A stretch of 64,000 bases of DNA from Candidatus Peregrinibacteria bacterium. Lineage in GTDB: Bacteria > Patescibacteriota > Gracilibacteria > UBA1369. The notes under the pieces were generated by a model that did no database searches, was not told the DNA's origin, and worked only from the letters and a program-made list of their open reading frames with translations. Location: contig PLYH01000002.1 of the NCBI GenBank assembly GCA_003153355.1, positions 109,348 through 173,347 of the forward strand, written 5' to 3'. This document shows, piece by piece, positions 26,345-35,167 of the stretch. Position 1 is the first letter of the stretch. Each line of letters opens with the position of its first letter. Position numbers and translations under genes: made by a program.

Positions 26345-26455
26345 GCTGTTTATAACTTTATAATGGACTTTTTATTACAGTGGTTTGCTAAAATAACACA
26401 AATATTCAAAAAAAGCAGATAAATCCGTTTGTTCTGTGTCTGAAAGGTTACGCAA

Positions 26456-29400
26456 TTACATTTCGCCGTATTCACCCCACTCCTTGATTTTGAGATCTTC
26501 GAGCTTATAACGCGACAATGCTTCGATTAAACTGTTGGCAAGCTGCAGGTTGGTGATGAGCGGAATGTTGAAATCAATAGCCTTTCTGCGGATTAAATAA
26601 CCATCAGTGACCTCTTCGCGGCTGTAGCTTTTTGGAATGTTGATGACAAGATCGATAATTTTCTGCCCGAGCACATCGAGGAGATTAGGTTTCATATCGC
26701 TGCGGATTTTGTACAAAAACGTATTGGCGATGCCGTTTTCCGTGAGGAACCTTGAAGTGTTTTCCGTGGCGTAAAGCTCATAACTCATATTTACAAGCTG
26801 CTGCGCCGATTCCAAAAACGCCGCTTTGTCTTCGATTTTCCCGATGCTCAATAAAATTCGCTTCTTTGGAATTCTAAAGCCGGTCGAAATCATTGCTTTC
26901 AATAGAGCTTCGTACATGTCGTCGCCGAAGCACGCAACTTCGCCGGTGGAAGCCATTTCAACGCCCAGCACCGGATCGGCACCCTTGAGCCTTGAGAAAG
27001 AAAATTGGGAAGCTTTCACTCCCACATGATCAAGATCCAGAGTGTTGTAGTGTTGTTTTTTAAAGTATTCCAGCGGTTTCTTTTTGAGCATGGCCAGGGT
27101 CGCGATCTCGATGAAATTATACCCGGTCACTTTGGAAGAAAACGGGAACGAACGGCTGGCGCGCAGGTTGCACTCAATCACTTTCACCTGATTGTTTTTG
27201 GCGAGAAATTGAATATTGAAAGGCCCGGTGATTTTTAATTCCGCTGCGATTTTTTTTGTGATGTCTTTAATTCTGCGGATGGTTTCAATATATAATTTTT
27301 GAGGAGGAAGCACGATCGTGGCGTCTCCGGAATGAACGCCCGCGTTTTCAATGTGCTCGGCAATGGCGTAAATAAGGATGTTTCCGTTCATGGCCACCGC
27401 GTCGATTTCAACTTCCTTGGCGCCCATTTCAAATTTACTCACCACCACCGGCGCCTCCGTGGATATGAGCGTGGCTTTATCCAAAAACTGCATCAATGCT
27501 TCATCGTTGTGGGCAACACTCATCGCGGCGCCGGACAGCACGTACGAAGGACGCACCAAAAGCGGATATCCCACTTCCTCGGCGAATTTTCTGATCTGGT
27601 CAACCTTGGCGAGCTCTTTCCATTTCGGCTGGTCGATTTCCAGCTTGTCGAGCATCTGCGAAAATTTATGGCGGTCTTCAGCGCGGTCAATATTTTCCGC
27701 TTCGGTCCCAAGAATTTTCACGCCCGCTTTATGCAGTTTCAAAGCCAGATTATTGGAAACCTGGCCGCCGGTGGAAACGATCATGCCGTCAGGTTTTTCT
27801 TTTTCATAAATATCCAGAACGCGTTCCAGAGAAAGTTCGTCAAAATAAAGTTTGTCCGACATGTCGTAATCCGTGGAAACTGTTTCCGGATTGTAATTGA
27901 TCATGATGGTTTCGTATCCGTATTTCCCCACCGTCGTCAGCGAATTCACGCTGCACCAGTCAAACTCCACCGACGTTCCGATGGCATAAGGACCGGACCC
28001 AAGCACCACCATCTTTTTTCTTGTGGCTTTCTTTGTATAATCAACGTCATCTTTTTCTCCGTGATAGGTCAGATAAAGATAGTTTGTTTTTGCCGGAAAT
28101 TCAGCGGCCATGGTGTCGATCTGTTTTACCACCGGAACCACGCCGAGTTTTTTTCGAAGCGCCCGGATCACTTCTTCTTTTTTACCCGTGAGTTCGGCGA
28201 GCTGCTTGTCCGAAAATCCATGTTTTTTGGCTTTCCTCAACAAATCTTTGGGAAGGTCTTTATGCTTTAAAATTTCCTGTTCAGTGTCGACGATATTTTT
28301 GAGTTTGTCCAAAAACCACGCGTCGATTCCAGAAAGCCTCGAAATTTTTTCAACCTTCATCCCCTGACGCAAGGCTTCCGCGATGGCCAGAATTCTCCGC
28401 GGCGTCGGTACCTGAATTTCATGTTCCAGATTCTCCGGTTTAATTTGAGCTTTGCTGTTCGCGACAAAACCGTACAAGCCGATTTGCAGCATGCGCAGGC
28501 CTTTTTGTACAACCTCTTCAAACGAGCGTCCGAGCGCCATAATCTCGCCGACGGACTTCATTTCCGAACTGATCTCCTGCGAAACCATTCTGAATTTATC
28601 CAAATCCCATCGCGGAATTTTCATGGCGATGTAATCGAGCGCGGGTTCAAAACACGCGGTCGTCACTTTTGTAACCGCATTGCGCAATTCCGGCAGAGAA
28701 TATCCGAGTGCCAATTTTGCCGCTACGTAAGCCAAAGGATAGCCGGTTGCCTTGCTTGCCAGCGCGGAACTTCTGCTCAGACGCGCATTCACTTCAATAA
28801 TTCTATAGTCGTCGGATTTCGGATCAAGCGCGAACTGGATGTTGCATTCACCCACGATTCCAAGATGGCGGATTGCGATAATCGCCCGTTCTCTCAAACG
28901 GTGATACTCTTCATTATTCAGTGTCTGCGAAGGCGCGACCACGATGCTTTCGCCGGTGTGAATGCCCAGCGGATCAAAATTTTCCATGTTACAAACCACG
29001 ATGCAGTTGTCAAAACGGTCGCGCACCACTTCATATTCAAGCTCCTTCCAGCCCTTCAAATTTTCTTCCACGAGCACCTGGTTGCTGTAGGCAAAAGCCG
29101 TATCCAGCAAATCCGCTAGTTCAGGCTCACTGTAGGCAAAACCCGATCCTTTTCCGCCCAGCGCAAACGCCGCGCGCACGATCACGGGATAGCCCACGCG
29201 CTTGGCCGCATCCATCGCTGAATCTTTGTCGTTGCAGGCAACGCTGCGCGGCACCTTCATTCCGATCGATAAAATTTCTTTGTTAAAAAGCGCACGGTCT
29301 TCAGTTTTTTCAATCGCGATCACTGGAGTTCCAAGAACTTCGACTTTATATTTTTTTAAAACCCCGCTCGCGTTCAGTTCAACGCCGCAGTTCAAAGCAG

Positions 29401-29662
29401 TCTGTCCTCCAAAGCTTAAAAGAATGCCATCAGGCCTTTCCTTGGCAATGACTTTTTCCACGAAATACGGATTCACCGGAAGAAAATAAATCTTGTCCGC
29501 CAGGCCTTTGCTTGTCTGATTCGTTGCAATGTTCGGATTCACCAGCACGGTAAAAATGCCCTCCTGCTTAAGAGCTTTAATGGCTTGTGAACCGGAATAA
29601 TCAAATTCACCGGCTTCGCCGATTTTCAACGCCCCGGACCCAAGGATAATCACCTTTTTCAT
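26456..29662 (-). CDS. carB: Carbamoyl phosphate synthase, large subunit
   Basis: This large protein has the whole CarB layout: a first ATP-grasp half (IILGSGALKIGEAGEFDYSG; IRAAFALGGKGSGFAY), an oligomerisation domain (about 400-550), a second half (VVLGSGPYAIGTSVEFDWC; VRPSYVLSGAAMSV), and a C-terminal MGS-like allosteric domain (NGIANTFLYKI onward). It makes carbamoyl phosphate for pyrimidines and arginine. The ATG at 29662 has AAAGGA about 9 bases upstream and matches family starts; the ATG at 29698 adds 12 residues. carA, the glutaminase subunit, is not adjacent. Confidence 0.96.
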   Translation of the reverse strand: MKKVIILGSGALKIGEAGEFDYSGSQAIKALKQEGIFTVLVNPNIATNQTSKGLADKIYFLPVNPYFVEKVIAKERPDGILLSFGGQTALNCGVELNASGVLKKYKVEVLGTPVIAIEKTEDRALFNKEILSIGMKVPRSVACNDKDSAMDAAKRVGYPVIVRAAFALGGKGSGFAYSEPELADLLDTAFAYSNQVLVEENLKGWKELEYEVVRDRFDNCIVVCNMENFDPLGIHTGESIVVAPSQTLNNEEYHRLRERAIIAIRHLGIVGECNIQFALDPKSDDYRIIEVNARLSRSSALASKATGYPLAYVAAKLALGYSLPELRNAVTKVTTACFEPALDYIAMKIPRWDLDKFRMVSQEISSEMKSVGEIMALGRSFEEVVQKGLRMLQIGLYGFVANSKAQIKPENLEHEIQVPTPRRILAIAEALRQGMKVEKISRLSGIDAWFLDKLKNIVDTEQEILKHKDLPKDLLRKAKKHGFSDKQLAELTGKKEEVIRALRKKLGVVPVVKQIDTMAAEFPAKTNYLYLTYHGEKDDVDYTKKATRKKMVVLGSGPYAIGTSVEFDWCSVNSLTTVGKYGYETIMINYNPETVSTDYDMSDKLYFDELSLERVLDIYEKEKPDGMIVSTGGQVSNNLALKLHKAGVKILGTEAENIDRAEDRHKFSQMLDKLEIDQPKWKELAKVDQIRKFAEEVGYPLLVRPSYVLSGAAMSVAHNDEALMQFLDKATLISTEAPVVVSKFEMGAKEVEIDAVAMNGNILIYAIAEHIENAGVHSGDATIVLPPQKLYIETIRRIKDITKKIAAELKITGPFNIQFLAKNNQVKVIECNLRASRSFPFSSKVTGYNFIEIATLAMLKKKPLEYFKKQHYNTLDLDHVGVKASQFSFSRLKGADPVLGVEMASTGEVACFGDDMYEALLKAMISTGFRIPKKRILLSIGKIEDKAAFLESAQQLVNMSYELYATENTSRFLTENGIANTFLYKIRSDMKPNLLDVLGQKIIDLVINIPKSYSREEVTDGYLIRRKAIDFNIPLITNLQLANSLIEALSRYKLEDLKIKEWGEYGEM

Positions 29663-29729
29663 TTTCTTCGATCCTTTGGTGTTACGCAAAACCTTCATGG
29701 TTCAAAAAAATTTGGGCCGGATCAAAAAG

Positions 29730-29757
29730 AGTATAGCCGAAGCCTCAGGAGAATCAA
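29730..29757 (-). promoter_or_regulatory. carB promoter
   Basis: -35 TTGATT (29757-29752), 16-base spacer, -10 TATACT (29735-29730); predicted start near 29723. The site lies between the end of the unknown gene at 29769 and carB. Confidence 0.6.
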
Positions 29758-29768
29758 ACCAAAAATTT

Positions 29769-31070
29769 CTACTCCTCATCTTTATCGCCGCCGCCCAAAA
29801 GTCCGCCGGTCAGTTTGCTCAAAAGGCTGTTTCTTTTTCCGCGGGGTTTGCTTTCAGGTTTCTCTTCCGGATCGGTTTCGCTGCGTTGAGTCTCAGGGCC
29901 TGCTTCCGCCATCCTTTTTTTTGCAGCTTCGACTTCAGCGGCAACAATCGAGGCATCCATCCCTAATTGCGTAGGCATGGCGCTTCGCAAATGAGCCTTT
30001 ACTTCACTCACGGCAACCTGGCGCGTAGGAAGATCTTTTTGCGGATCTTTTGCGGCTATTTCGTTTGTTACGGTAAGTTGTCTGAAAATTGCCGGTTCCT
30101 GACCCGGGTTAATTTCATGAAGGGTCGGACGTGAATGAACGTCTCCGCCTTCTGCATCTACATCTTCAAGCAAGGAATCCACGGCGGCGCCGATTGCCGT
30201 ATCTTCAGGTGCGAACTCCGTTTGATTTGCTGCGGCAATGGTGCCAAAAGCAGCTGCTTCAGGGTCGATAGGTTTTCCTGCCAGTACGCGCTCTTTATCG
30301 ATTTGAGGCTGGAGTAAGGTTCTGGCATCCACTCCAATCATCGTCGTCAATTTTCCTCTGCGCTGTGATCTTACGACTTCTGCGCGTCCCACTTCTTTTT
30401 GTCCGCAGGCAAAAAGCACTCTTGCCATAGATTCCAAAGAAGCATCAAATTTTTCAAGGTCTTCTTTCAATGAAGGAAACTTTTCCAGAAGATCGACAAA
30501 ATAATTTTCCTGCCAATGAATATGCCCTGCCTCTTGAGGACTCGGGCCCTGCTTCATTTTTAGGGATACGGTTTTCAAAATGACTTCGCCCATACTCGAA
30601 AAAATCGTGCGGATGGCATCTTCAAGTTCCATATTCATCACGTCAGGCAACCGCAGTTTTTTCCGTACTGAGGAAACTTGTTCATTCTGAAAAACTCCGG
30701 CAACACCCACGGAGGCTTTTTCAACGACATCAGAAACCTCGGTCGTAGTTCCCGCTGACGCCGGGTTCAAACCCAGCTCCGCAGAGTTCATAAAATCTAT
30801 GAAGGCCAGATACGTAGGGCTTAAATCTCCGCGGTCCTTGCGCACGACTTCAGCCATTTCTCTGAAAATTGCGCCCTGGCTTTTATCCTCGCGTTCTTTT
30901 TTCGCCACCGATTTAAATTTCGCTGAAAGAAAATCCACGCTCGCTTTCGGCAATGAGTGTTTTATTTTAACGTAAGAACGCATTTTTACGTTAAGATCAT
31001 CGATTGAAAAAGTTCTTTCACTGCTTTCTGGAGGGACACTTAATGGTTTTGATTCCGGTCGTTCAGACAT
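29769..31070 (-). CDS. Uncharacterised protein, 433 residues, helical with acidic low-complexity linkers
   Basis: I do not recognise this protein. Residues 1-20 are Ser/Pro/Glu-rich. About 20-230 are mainly helical (DLNVKMRSYVKIKHSLP; LEDAIRTIFSSMGEVILKTV; VDLLEKFPSLKEDLEKFDAS). About 240-410 are low-complexity with scattered acidic stretches, and the C-terminus is a basic then acidic tail (KRNSLLSKLTGGLLGG). There is no signal peptide or membrane helix. The build, a helical domain followed by a disordered Pro/Glu linker, is similar to the cytoplasmic heads of the two large proteins at 35168-43098. It has its own promoter. Confidence 0.75.
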   Translation of the reverse strand: MSERPESKPLSVPPESSERTFSIDDLNVKMRSYVKIKHSLPKASVDFLSAKFKSVAKKEREDKSQGAIFREMAEVVRKDRGDLSPTYLAFIDFMNSAELGLNPASAGTTTEVSDVVEKASVGVAGVFQNEQVSSVRKKLRLPDVMNMELEDAIRTIFSSMGEVILKTVSLKMKQGPSPQEAGHIHWQENYFVDLLEKFPSLKEDLEKFDASLESMARVLFACGQKEVGRAEVVRSQRRGKLTTMIGVDARTLLQPQIDKERVLAGKPIDPEAAAFGTIAAANQTEFAPEDTAIGAAVDSLLEDVDAEGGDVHSRPTLHEINPGQEPAIFRQLTVTNEIAAKDPQKDLPTRQVAVSEVKAHLRSAMPTQLGMDASIVAAEVEAAKKRMAEAGPETQRSETDPEEKPESKPRGKRNSLLSKLTGGLLGGGDKDEE

Positions 31071-31097
31071 AATATATTCACAAAGCTTAGGACAGAT

Positions 31098-31125
31098 AAT
31101 TTACCACAGTTGGGTAAAAAGTCAA
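31098..31125 (-). promoter_or_regulatory. Promoter of the 433-residue unknown
   Basis: -35 TTGACT (31125-31120), 16-base spacer, -10 TAAATT (31103-31098) preceded by TGG (extended -10). Predicted start near 31091, about 20 bases before the ATG. Confidence 0.7.
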
Positions 31126-31184
31126 CAATCTAATGAAAAATCTGCAACTTCATCTATAAATGGCATACCACCGAACCCTAAAAT

Positions 31185-32180
31185 ATGGCAAATTCACTTG
31201 GGATAACCTCTTCAATACTAATGAATACAGAATCTGCCAGCCAAAAAATTAAAGATTTCGCCAGATCCATCGGAGTTGATCTTGTCGGCATAGCCCGGGC
31301 CGAACCCGATGAACAAGGGCAGGAACATCTTGAAGAATTTCTGGCAAAAAACCGCCAGGGCAACATGCATTATCTGGAAGACGCTTTCAAGCGGACCCAT
31401 CCGCAGGAGCTTCTTTCCAAAGCCCGGAGCGTGATTGTCATTGCCGTGAACTACTACCGCGATGTACCGGCCATTCCGGCTTCGCAGGGCCGTTTCGCAC
31501 GCTATGCGTACGGACGCGACTACCACAAAGTCATCAAAAATCTGCTCAAACAGATCACCGCTTTTATTGCTGAAAACTGGCCGGAAGCTGTCTGCAAGCC
31601 ATGTGTGGACTCGGTCCCGTTGCTTGAAAAATCTTACGCCGTCCAGGCCGGACTTGGATTTATCGGCAAAAATACCACCTTGATTACCCAGGAATTCGGC
31701 TCGTACGTTCTTTTGGGAGAACTCCTGACAACACTTGAACTCAATTACGATAAGCCAAAAGAAGGTACCTGCGGAACCTGTACCCGCTGCATGGAGGCCT
31801 GTCCGACCAAAGCCATCGTCGGTCCGAACCAGATGGACGCCACCCGCTGCATCTCATATCTGACCATCGAAAATAAAGGGCCTGTCCCGGAAGAGTTTCA
31901 CGCCCAAATGGACAACTGGATTTTCGGTTGCGACATTTGCCAGGAGGTCTGTCCTTATAATAAAACTTTTGCCAAACCGCTCCAGCTCAAAGCTTTTACC
32001 GAGGTCAAAATTGCCGGACAGTCCCAGTCTCTTGAAGAGATTTTAGCCATTGGAAATGACGAAGATTTCACCAGACGCTTTGCCGGTTCACCCGTGATGC
32101 GCGCCAAAAGAGCGGGCTTGCAGCGCAACGCCCGCATCGCGGCGGAGAATGCAAAATTTAGAACTTTATGCGATAGGTAA
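31185..32180 (+). CDS. queG: Epoxyqueuosine reductase
   Basis: The 331-residue protein has the QueG marks: GVDLVGIARAEP, SVIVIAVNYY, YGRDYHKVIK, SYAVQAGLGFIGKNTTLI, and two 4Fe-4S modules (CGTCTRCMEACP; GCDICQEVCPYN). QueG uses cobalamin and the clusters to reduce epoxyqueuosine to queuosine at position 34 of tRNAs with GUN anticodons. The ATG at 31221 is an equally good start and would remove 12 residues. The gene is divergent from the 433-residue unknown and overlaps the convergent lipoprotein gene by 23 bases. tRNA-Asp(GUC) and a cobalamin adenosyltransferase are also in this window. Confidence 0.95.
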   Translation: MANSLGITSSILMNTESASQKIKDFARSIGVDLVGIARAEPDEQGQEHLEEFLAKNRQGNMHYLEDAFKRTHPQELLSKARSVIVIAVNYYRDVPAIPASQGRFARYAYGRDYHKVIKNLLKQITAFIAENWPEAVCKPCVDSVPLLEKSYAVQAGLGFIGKNTTLITQEFGSYVLLGELLTTLELNYDKPKEGTCGTCTRCMEACPTKAIVGPNQMDATRCISYLTIENKGPVPEEFHAQMDNWIFGCDICQEVCPYNKTFAKPLQLKAFTEVKIAGQSQSLEEILAIGNDEDFTRRFAGSPVMRAKRAGLQRNARIAAENAKFRTLCDR

Positions 32181-32877
32181 CAGCGTTTCCTCCGCAAGAT
32201 GGAGCGGAAAGAATATAGCTGCTGGCGACGTTTGACGCATTGGCGCCGAACCAGCCGGATAAAGCGAGTTCAGTCTTAAGATCGTCCATTGTCGGCGGAT
32301 TCGCAGATGTATGGGAAGAACAACGAGCCTGGAAGCTCAATGGATTTGGCACTGTCGTGAACATGCCGTTATTTTTAGTTTCTTGAACCCACAGTACATC
32401 AAGATCACCGCTGATCGGTGAATTGGCGCATGTTCCTGATTGGCAGGTTTTATCATTACTGGAAGATTCAGGAGGAGCTACAAAATTTGAACCCCTAAAG
32501 AGACCTTCTTTATAGCAGCCCATGGCTGAATCAAAAACAACTGTCCCGGTCGAACTGCAGGTAAGAGCGGCATCATTGGAATCAGCTGAATCATGAGCAT
32601 CGGTTTCGGCATCCGCGGCATCGCCCGGAACAACACTGTCGGTTTGCGCATCGGCAGGGCCGGCGTCAGTTCCCGAATCATCGTCCGCTACCGGCCCGAT
32701 GGTAAATTCAGCTCCTCCGCAGGCTTGTGAGGCTAGAGCCCCTTGAATGACAAGCGCAGCAATGGCTGTTCTGGCAATAATAGAACGCCGTGAAGCAATC
32801 GGTGAAGCTTCCCCGGTGTTTAATTTCGTCTCGCGTATCGAAGAAAGGTTTCCTAACTGGTCAATTTTTTGAGCCAT
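32158..32877 (-). CDS. Probable Tat-exported lipoprotein with Asp/Ala-rich linker
   Basis: The first 55 residues hold a twin-arginine stretch (ASRRSIIARTAIAALVIQGA) and a lipobox-like ASQAC at about residue 53, suggesting folded export by the Tat pathway and lipid attachment. After it comes a striking Asp/Ala/Thr-rich linker (about 60-105) with no hydrophobic residues of note. A globular part with six to eight cysteines then follows (YKEGLFRGSNF, CQSGTCAN, FQARCSSH, APSCGGNAVTYRIKF). No known family. It overlaps queG by 23 bases at the 3' ends. A perfect -35 and good -10 lie upstream. Confidence 0.75.
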   Translation of the reverse strand: MAQKIDQLGNLSSIRETKLNTGEASPIASRRSIIARTAIAALVIQGALASQACGGAEFTIGPVADDDSGTDAGPADAQTDSVVPGDAADAETDAHDSADSNDAALTCSSTGTVVFDSAMGCYKEGLFRGSNFVAPPESSSNDKTCQSGTCANSPISGDLDVLWVQETKNNGMFTTVPNPLSFQARCSSHTSANPPTMDDLKTELALSGWFGANASNVASSYILSAPSCGGNAVTYRIKF

Positions 32878-32939
32878 AAAGTTGAGATAAAGGTCTATAA
32901 ATTAAAACTCTAAAACGAATAAACAATTACAGGAGAATC

Positions 32940-32968
32940 ATTAAAACACATTTAATTAAAAATGTCAA
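32940..32968 (-). promoter_or_regulatory. Promoter of the Tat lipoprotein gene
   Basis: -35 TTGACA (32968-32963), 17-base spacer, -10 TTTAAT (32945-32940); predicted start near 32933, a leader of about 55 AT-rich bases. Confidence 0.8.
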
Positions 32969-32992
32969 CAGGTTAAGGCAGCCTCAGGAAGA

Positions 32993-33541
32993 CTATTTTT
33001 CCTTTTTCCACGGTTCATCATCGACTCCTTCAAGCTTGTTGGCCAGGCGCGCCATCATAAAGAGCAGGTCGCTCAAACGGTTCACATATTTGACGACATT
33101 GCCGCCGATGTCTTCCTGTTTTTGCAAAGCGGTGATGCCTCGTTCAGCCCTGCGGCAGACCGTTCTGGCCATATGAAGCTGCGCCGCGGATAAACAGCCC
33201 CCGGGCAAAATAAAGTTCTGCAAAGGCGTAAGTTTTTCATCAATTCCGTCAATCCATTGCTCCAGGCGTATGATTTGCTTCTCAGTGACGCGCGGCACCT
33301 GAACTTTGGAATTCAAAGGTGTCGCAAGATCCGCGCCAAGATCAAAAAGTTCGAGCTGAAGTTCATGAAGCATGGCATCGATTTCCTGAGCAGCTTTCTG
33401 TGCCCGGCACACTCCCAAAACCGCATTGAGTTCGTCAATGTCGCCATAGGCACGGATACGCAAACTGTCCTTGCTTAAGCGCTTTCCGCCCATCAGTCCG
33501 GTTTCCCCCAGATCGCCGGTTTTGGTATAAATTTTGACCAT
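32993..33541 (-). CDS. pduO: Cob(I)alamin adenosyltransferase, PduO type
   Basis: The 182-residue protein matches the PduO/MMAB family: YTKTGDLGETGLMGGKRL with the ATP-binding loop, AYGDIDELNAVLG, FILPGGCLSAAQLHMARTVCRRAER and a C-terminal VKYVNRLSDLLFMMARLAN. It transfers the adenosyl group of ATP to cob(I)alamin, giving adenosylcobalamin. No cobalamin synthesis gene is in the window, so it likely serves salvaged corrinoid. The nearby queG product needs cobalamin. Same strand as yqeY, which lies 22 bases upstream. Confidence 0.95.
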   Translation of the reverse strand: MVKIYTKTGDLGETGLMGGKRLSKDSLRIRAYGDIDELNAVLGVCRAQKAAQEIDAMLHELQLELFDLGADLATPLNSKVQVPRVTEKQIIRLEQWIDGIDEKLTPLQNFILPGGCLSAAQLHMARTVCRRAERGITALQKQEDIGGNVVKYVNRLSDLLFMMARLANKLEGVDDEPWKKEK

Positions 33542-33563
33542 AGTCAGCAGTCAGCGGACCTCA

Positions 33564-34010
33564 TTACGGCAGAAGTTTTTTCACCACATTGTTGACCATG
33601 GTGCCGTCTGCCATTCCCTTAACTCTGGCCATGACCGTACCCATGACTTTGCCCAAGTCGGCTTTGGATTTTGCACCAAGCTCATCCACAACGGCAATGG
33701 CGATTTTCGTCACCTCTTCTTCACTCATTTGAGGCGGCATATATTCCAGCAGAACAGCAATCTCTTTTTCCTCTTTTTCTGCCATCTCAGGGCGGTTCCC
33801 TGCCTTGAACTGTTCAACCGAATCGCGTCGTGATTTAATTTCTTTACCGATAAGGCTCAGCACATCCTGGTCCGTAGCCTCCTTGCGTTCTCCGGAAACT
33901 TCAAATTTTAAAATAGCAGCTTTGAGCATGCGCAGTGCTGAAAGTTTTATTTCATCATGGGCCTTCATGGCATTCAACATATCTTGCTGGACCTGGTGTT
34001 TCAAAGCCAT
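33564..34010 (-). CDS. GatB/YqeY domain protein
   Basis: The 148-residue protein has the YqeY pattern: QQDMLNAMKAHDEIKLSALR, a middle FEVSGERKEATDQDVLSLI, and LGKVMGTVMARVKGMADG near the end. The domain is the tail of GatB, which helps bind tRNA in amidotransferases. Free YqeY proteins are common and poorly understood. It is transcribed with the cobalamin adenosyltransferase gene. Confidence 0.93.
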   Translation of the reverse strand: MALKHQVQQDMLNAMKAHDEIKLSALRMLKAAILKFEVSGERKEATDQDVLSLIGKEIKSRRDSVEQFKAGNRPEMAEKEEKEIAVLLEYMPPQMSEEEVTKIAIAVVDELGAKSKADLGKVMGTVMARVKGMADGTMVNNVVKKLLP

Positions 34011-34053
34011 AGTTGTGGTTATAATAAAGTAAAAATTATTACGAGGTACGCGC

Positions 34054-34290
34054 TTATTGAGAAGCGCCTGTCATCTGGGTTGAGGCCTGTGTTGCGCTCA
34101 TGACATTTTGAATTTGCTGGCTTGCAGTGAGATTCTGGAGTTGCTGCTGGCCCTGATTGCGTTCTTCCGGACCCGGACTGTAAAAATAGTACACTGCAAA
34201 AGTGATAATGTAGAAGAGCACGATAAAAACCAGCACGGTCCCGAGCGGACTCTTGAGAAAATCCTGAAAATTTTGTTTTGGCTGTTTCAT
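34054..34290 (-). CDS. Small single-pass membrane protein
   Basis: From the ATG at 34290 the product is 78 residues: a short polar head (MKQPKQNFQDFLKSP), one membrane helix (VLVFIVLFYIITFAVYYFY) and a Gln/Ser/Thr-rich tail without charge. An upstream start at 34392 would overlap the divergent metallopeptidase gene by 59 bases and has no support. No family recognised. It is upstream of yqeY on the same strand (43 bases). Confidence 0.65.
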   Translation of the reverse strand: MKQPKQNFQDFLKSPLGTVLVFIVLFYIITFAVYYFYSPGPEERNQGQQQLQNLTASQQIQNVMSATQASTQMTGASQ

Positions 34291-34333
34291 AAAAGAAAGG
34301 CAAAATGTCGCAGAAGAAACTTTAGCAGTTCCC

Positions 34334-35107
34334 ATGTTCCACCGCAAATCCGAAAAAATCGTGAGCAGCCGAACGTCAACGCTCAACGGCAAAAACTTCA
34401 GTTACAAACTGATCCAGAGTCCGAACGCCAGGACGGTCCGTTTGAAGGTGGGGATGCACAGCGGATTGGAAATCATCGTGCCAAGACGTTTTCATCTTGA
34501 TCACGTTGAGGAAATTTTTGCCGAACACGAGCAGTGGATCATCAAGCAGATCGGCAAACTTGAGAACCGGAAAAAACTCCGCGAACAGCGCCAGCTCCAG
34601 GATGGCTCAATGCTGACGGTTTTAGGCTTTCATTGCAAAATAAAGATTATTGAAAATCCCCGAAAAAAACCATCCGTCAAAAAAGTGCAGAAACTTTTAT
34701 TTACCGAAGAAAATGCCATTGTCGACGGCATGGAACTTCACGTTTCCTGCGACGGCACGATCAGGCAGGCGAAGGAAGCATTGGAAGATTATCTGCGCAC
34801 CGTTGCCGAAAAATACTTCCTTAAACGAACGACGGACCTGGCGGAACAAATGGGCGTCACCTTTAACAACATCACCATAAGAGGCCAAAAAACACGCTGG
34901 GGCAGCTGCACGCGCGAGAAGAATCTGAACTTCAACTGGCGCCTGATTTTACTTCCCCTGGAGGTCGCCGAATCCGTGATTATCCATGAACTCGCCCACA
35001 CCATTCACATGAACCATTCTAAGAGCTTTTACGGGCTCGTGGAGCGCTTCTGTCCCGATTACCGCAAACTCCAGAAACACCTCCATAACCCGCAGTTCCT
35101 GGTCTGA
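34334..35107 (+). CDS. YgjP/M48-like metallopeptidase (DUF45)
   Basis: The 257-residue protein has the DUF45/WLM pattern: RTVRLKVGMHSGLEIIVPR near the start, RGQKTRWGSCTREKNLNFNW, and the zinc site HELAHTIHMNHSKSFY with HExxH-like H-E-L-A-H followed by a third ligand further on. These are intracellular gluzincin-like proteases of unknown substrate. It is divergent from the small membrane protein gene and ends at a bidirectional terminator. Confidence 0.92.
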   Translation: MFHRKSEKIVSSRTSTLNGKNFSYKLIQSPNARTVRLKVGMHSGLEIIVPRRFHLDHVEEIFAEHEQWIIKQIGKLENRKKLREQRQLQDGSMLTVLGFHCKIKIIENPRKKPSVKKVQKLLFTEENAIVDGMELHVSCDGTIRQAKEALEDYLRTVAEKYFLKRTTDLAEQMGVTFNNITIRGQKTRWGSCTREKNLNFNWRLILLPLEVAESVIIHELAHTIHMNHSKSFYGLVERFCPDYRKLQKHLHNPQFLV

Positions 35108-35116
35108 AAACAGGTC

Positions 35117-35158
35117 TAAAAAAGCGCCCTGGGTATACAGGACGCCTTTTCAATTTTT
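35117..35158. terminator. Bidirectional terminator between the metallopeptidase and large membrane protein genes
   Basis: GCGCCCTG and CAGGACGC pair around GGTATA (one mismatch on the plus strand, a G-U on the minus strand). The plus side continues CCTTTTCAATTTTT and the minus side ends in a run of six T. It can end both convergent transcripts. Confidence 0.8.
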
Positions 35159-35167
35159 CAAAATTTT

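Noticed and set aside
27299..28270. Long open frame (323 codons) on the plus strand inside carB
   Set aside because: It lies antisense to a complete, well-conserved carB and its product is Phe/His/Arg-rich as expected of an antisense shadow.
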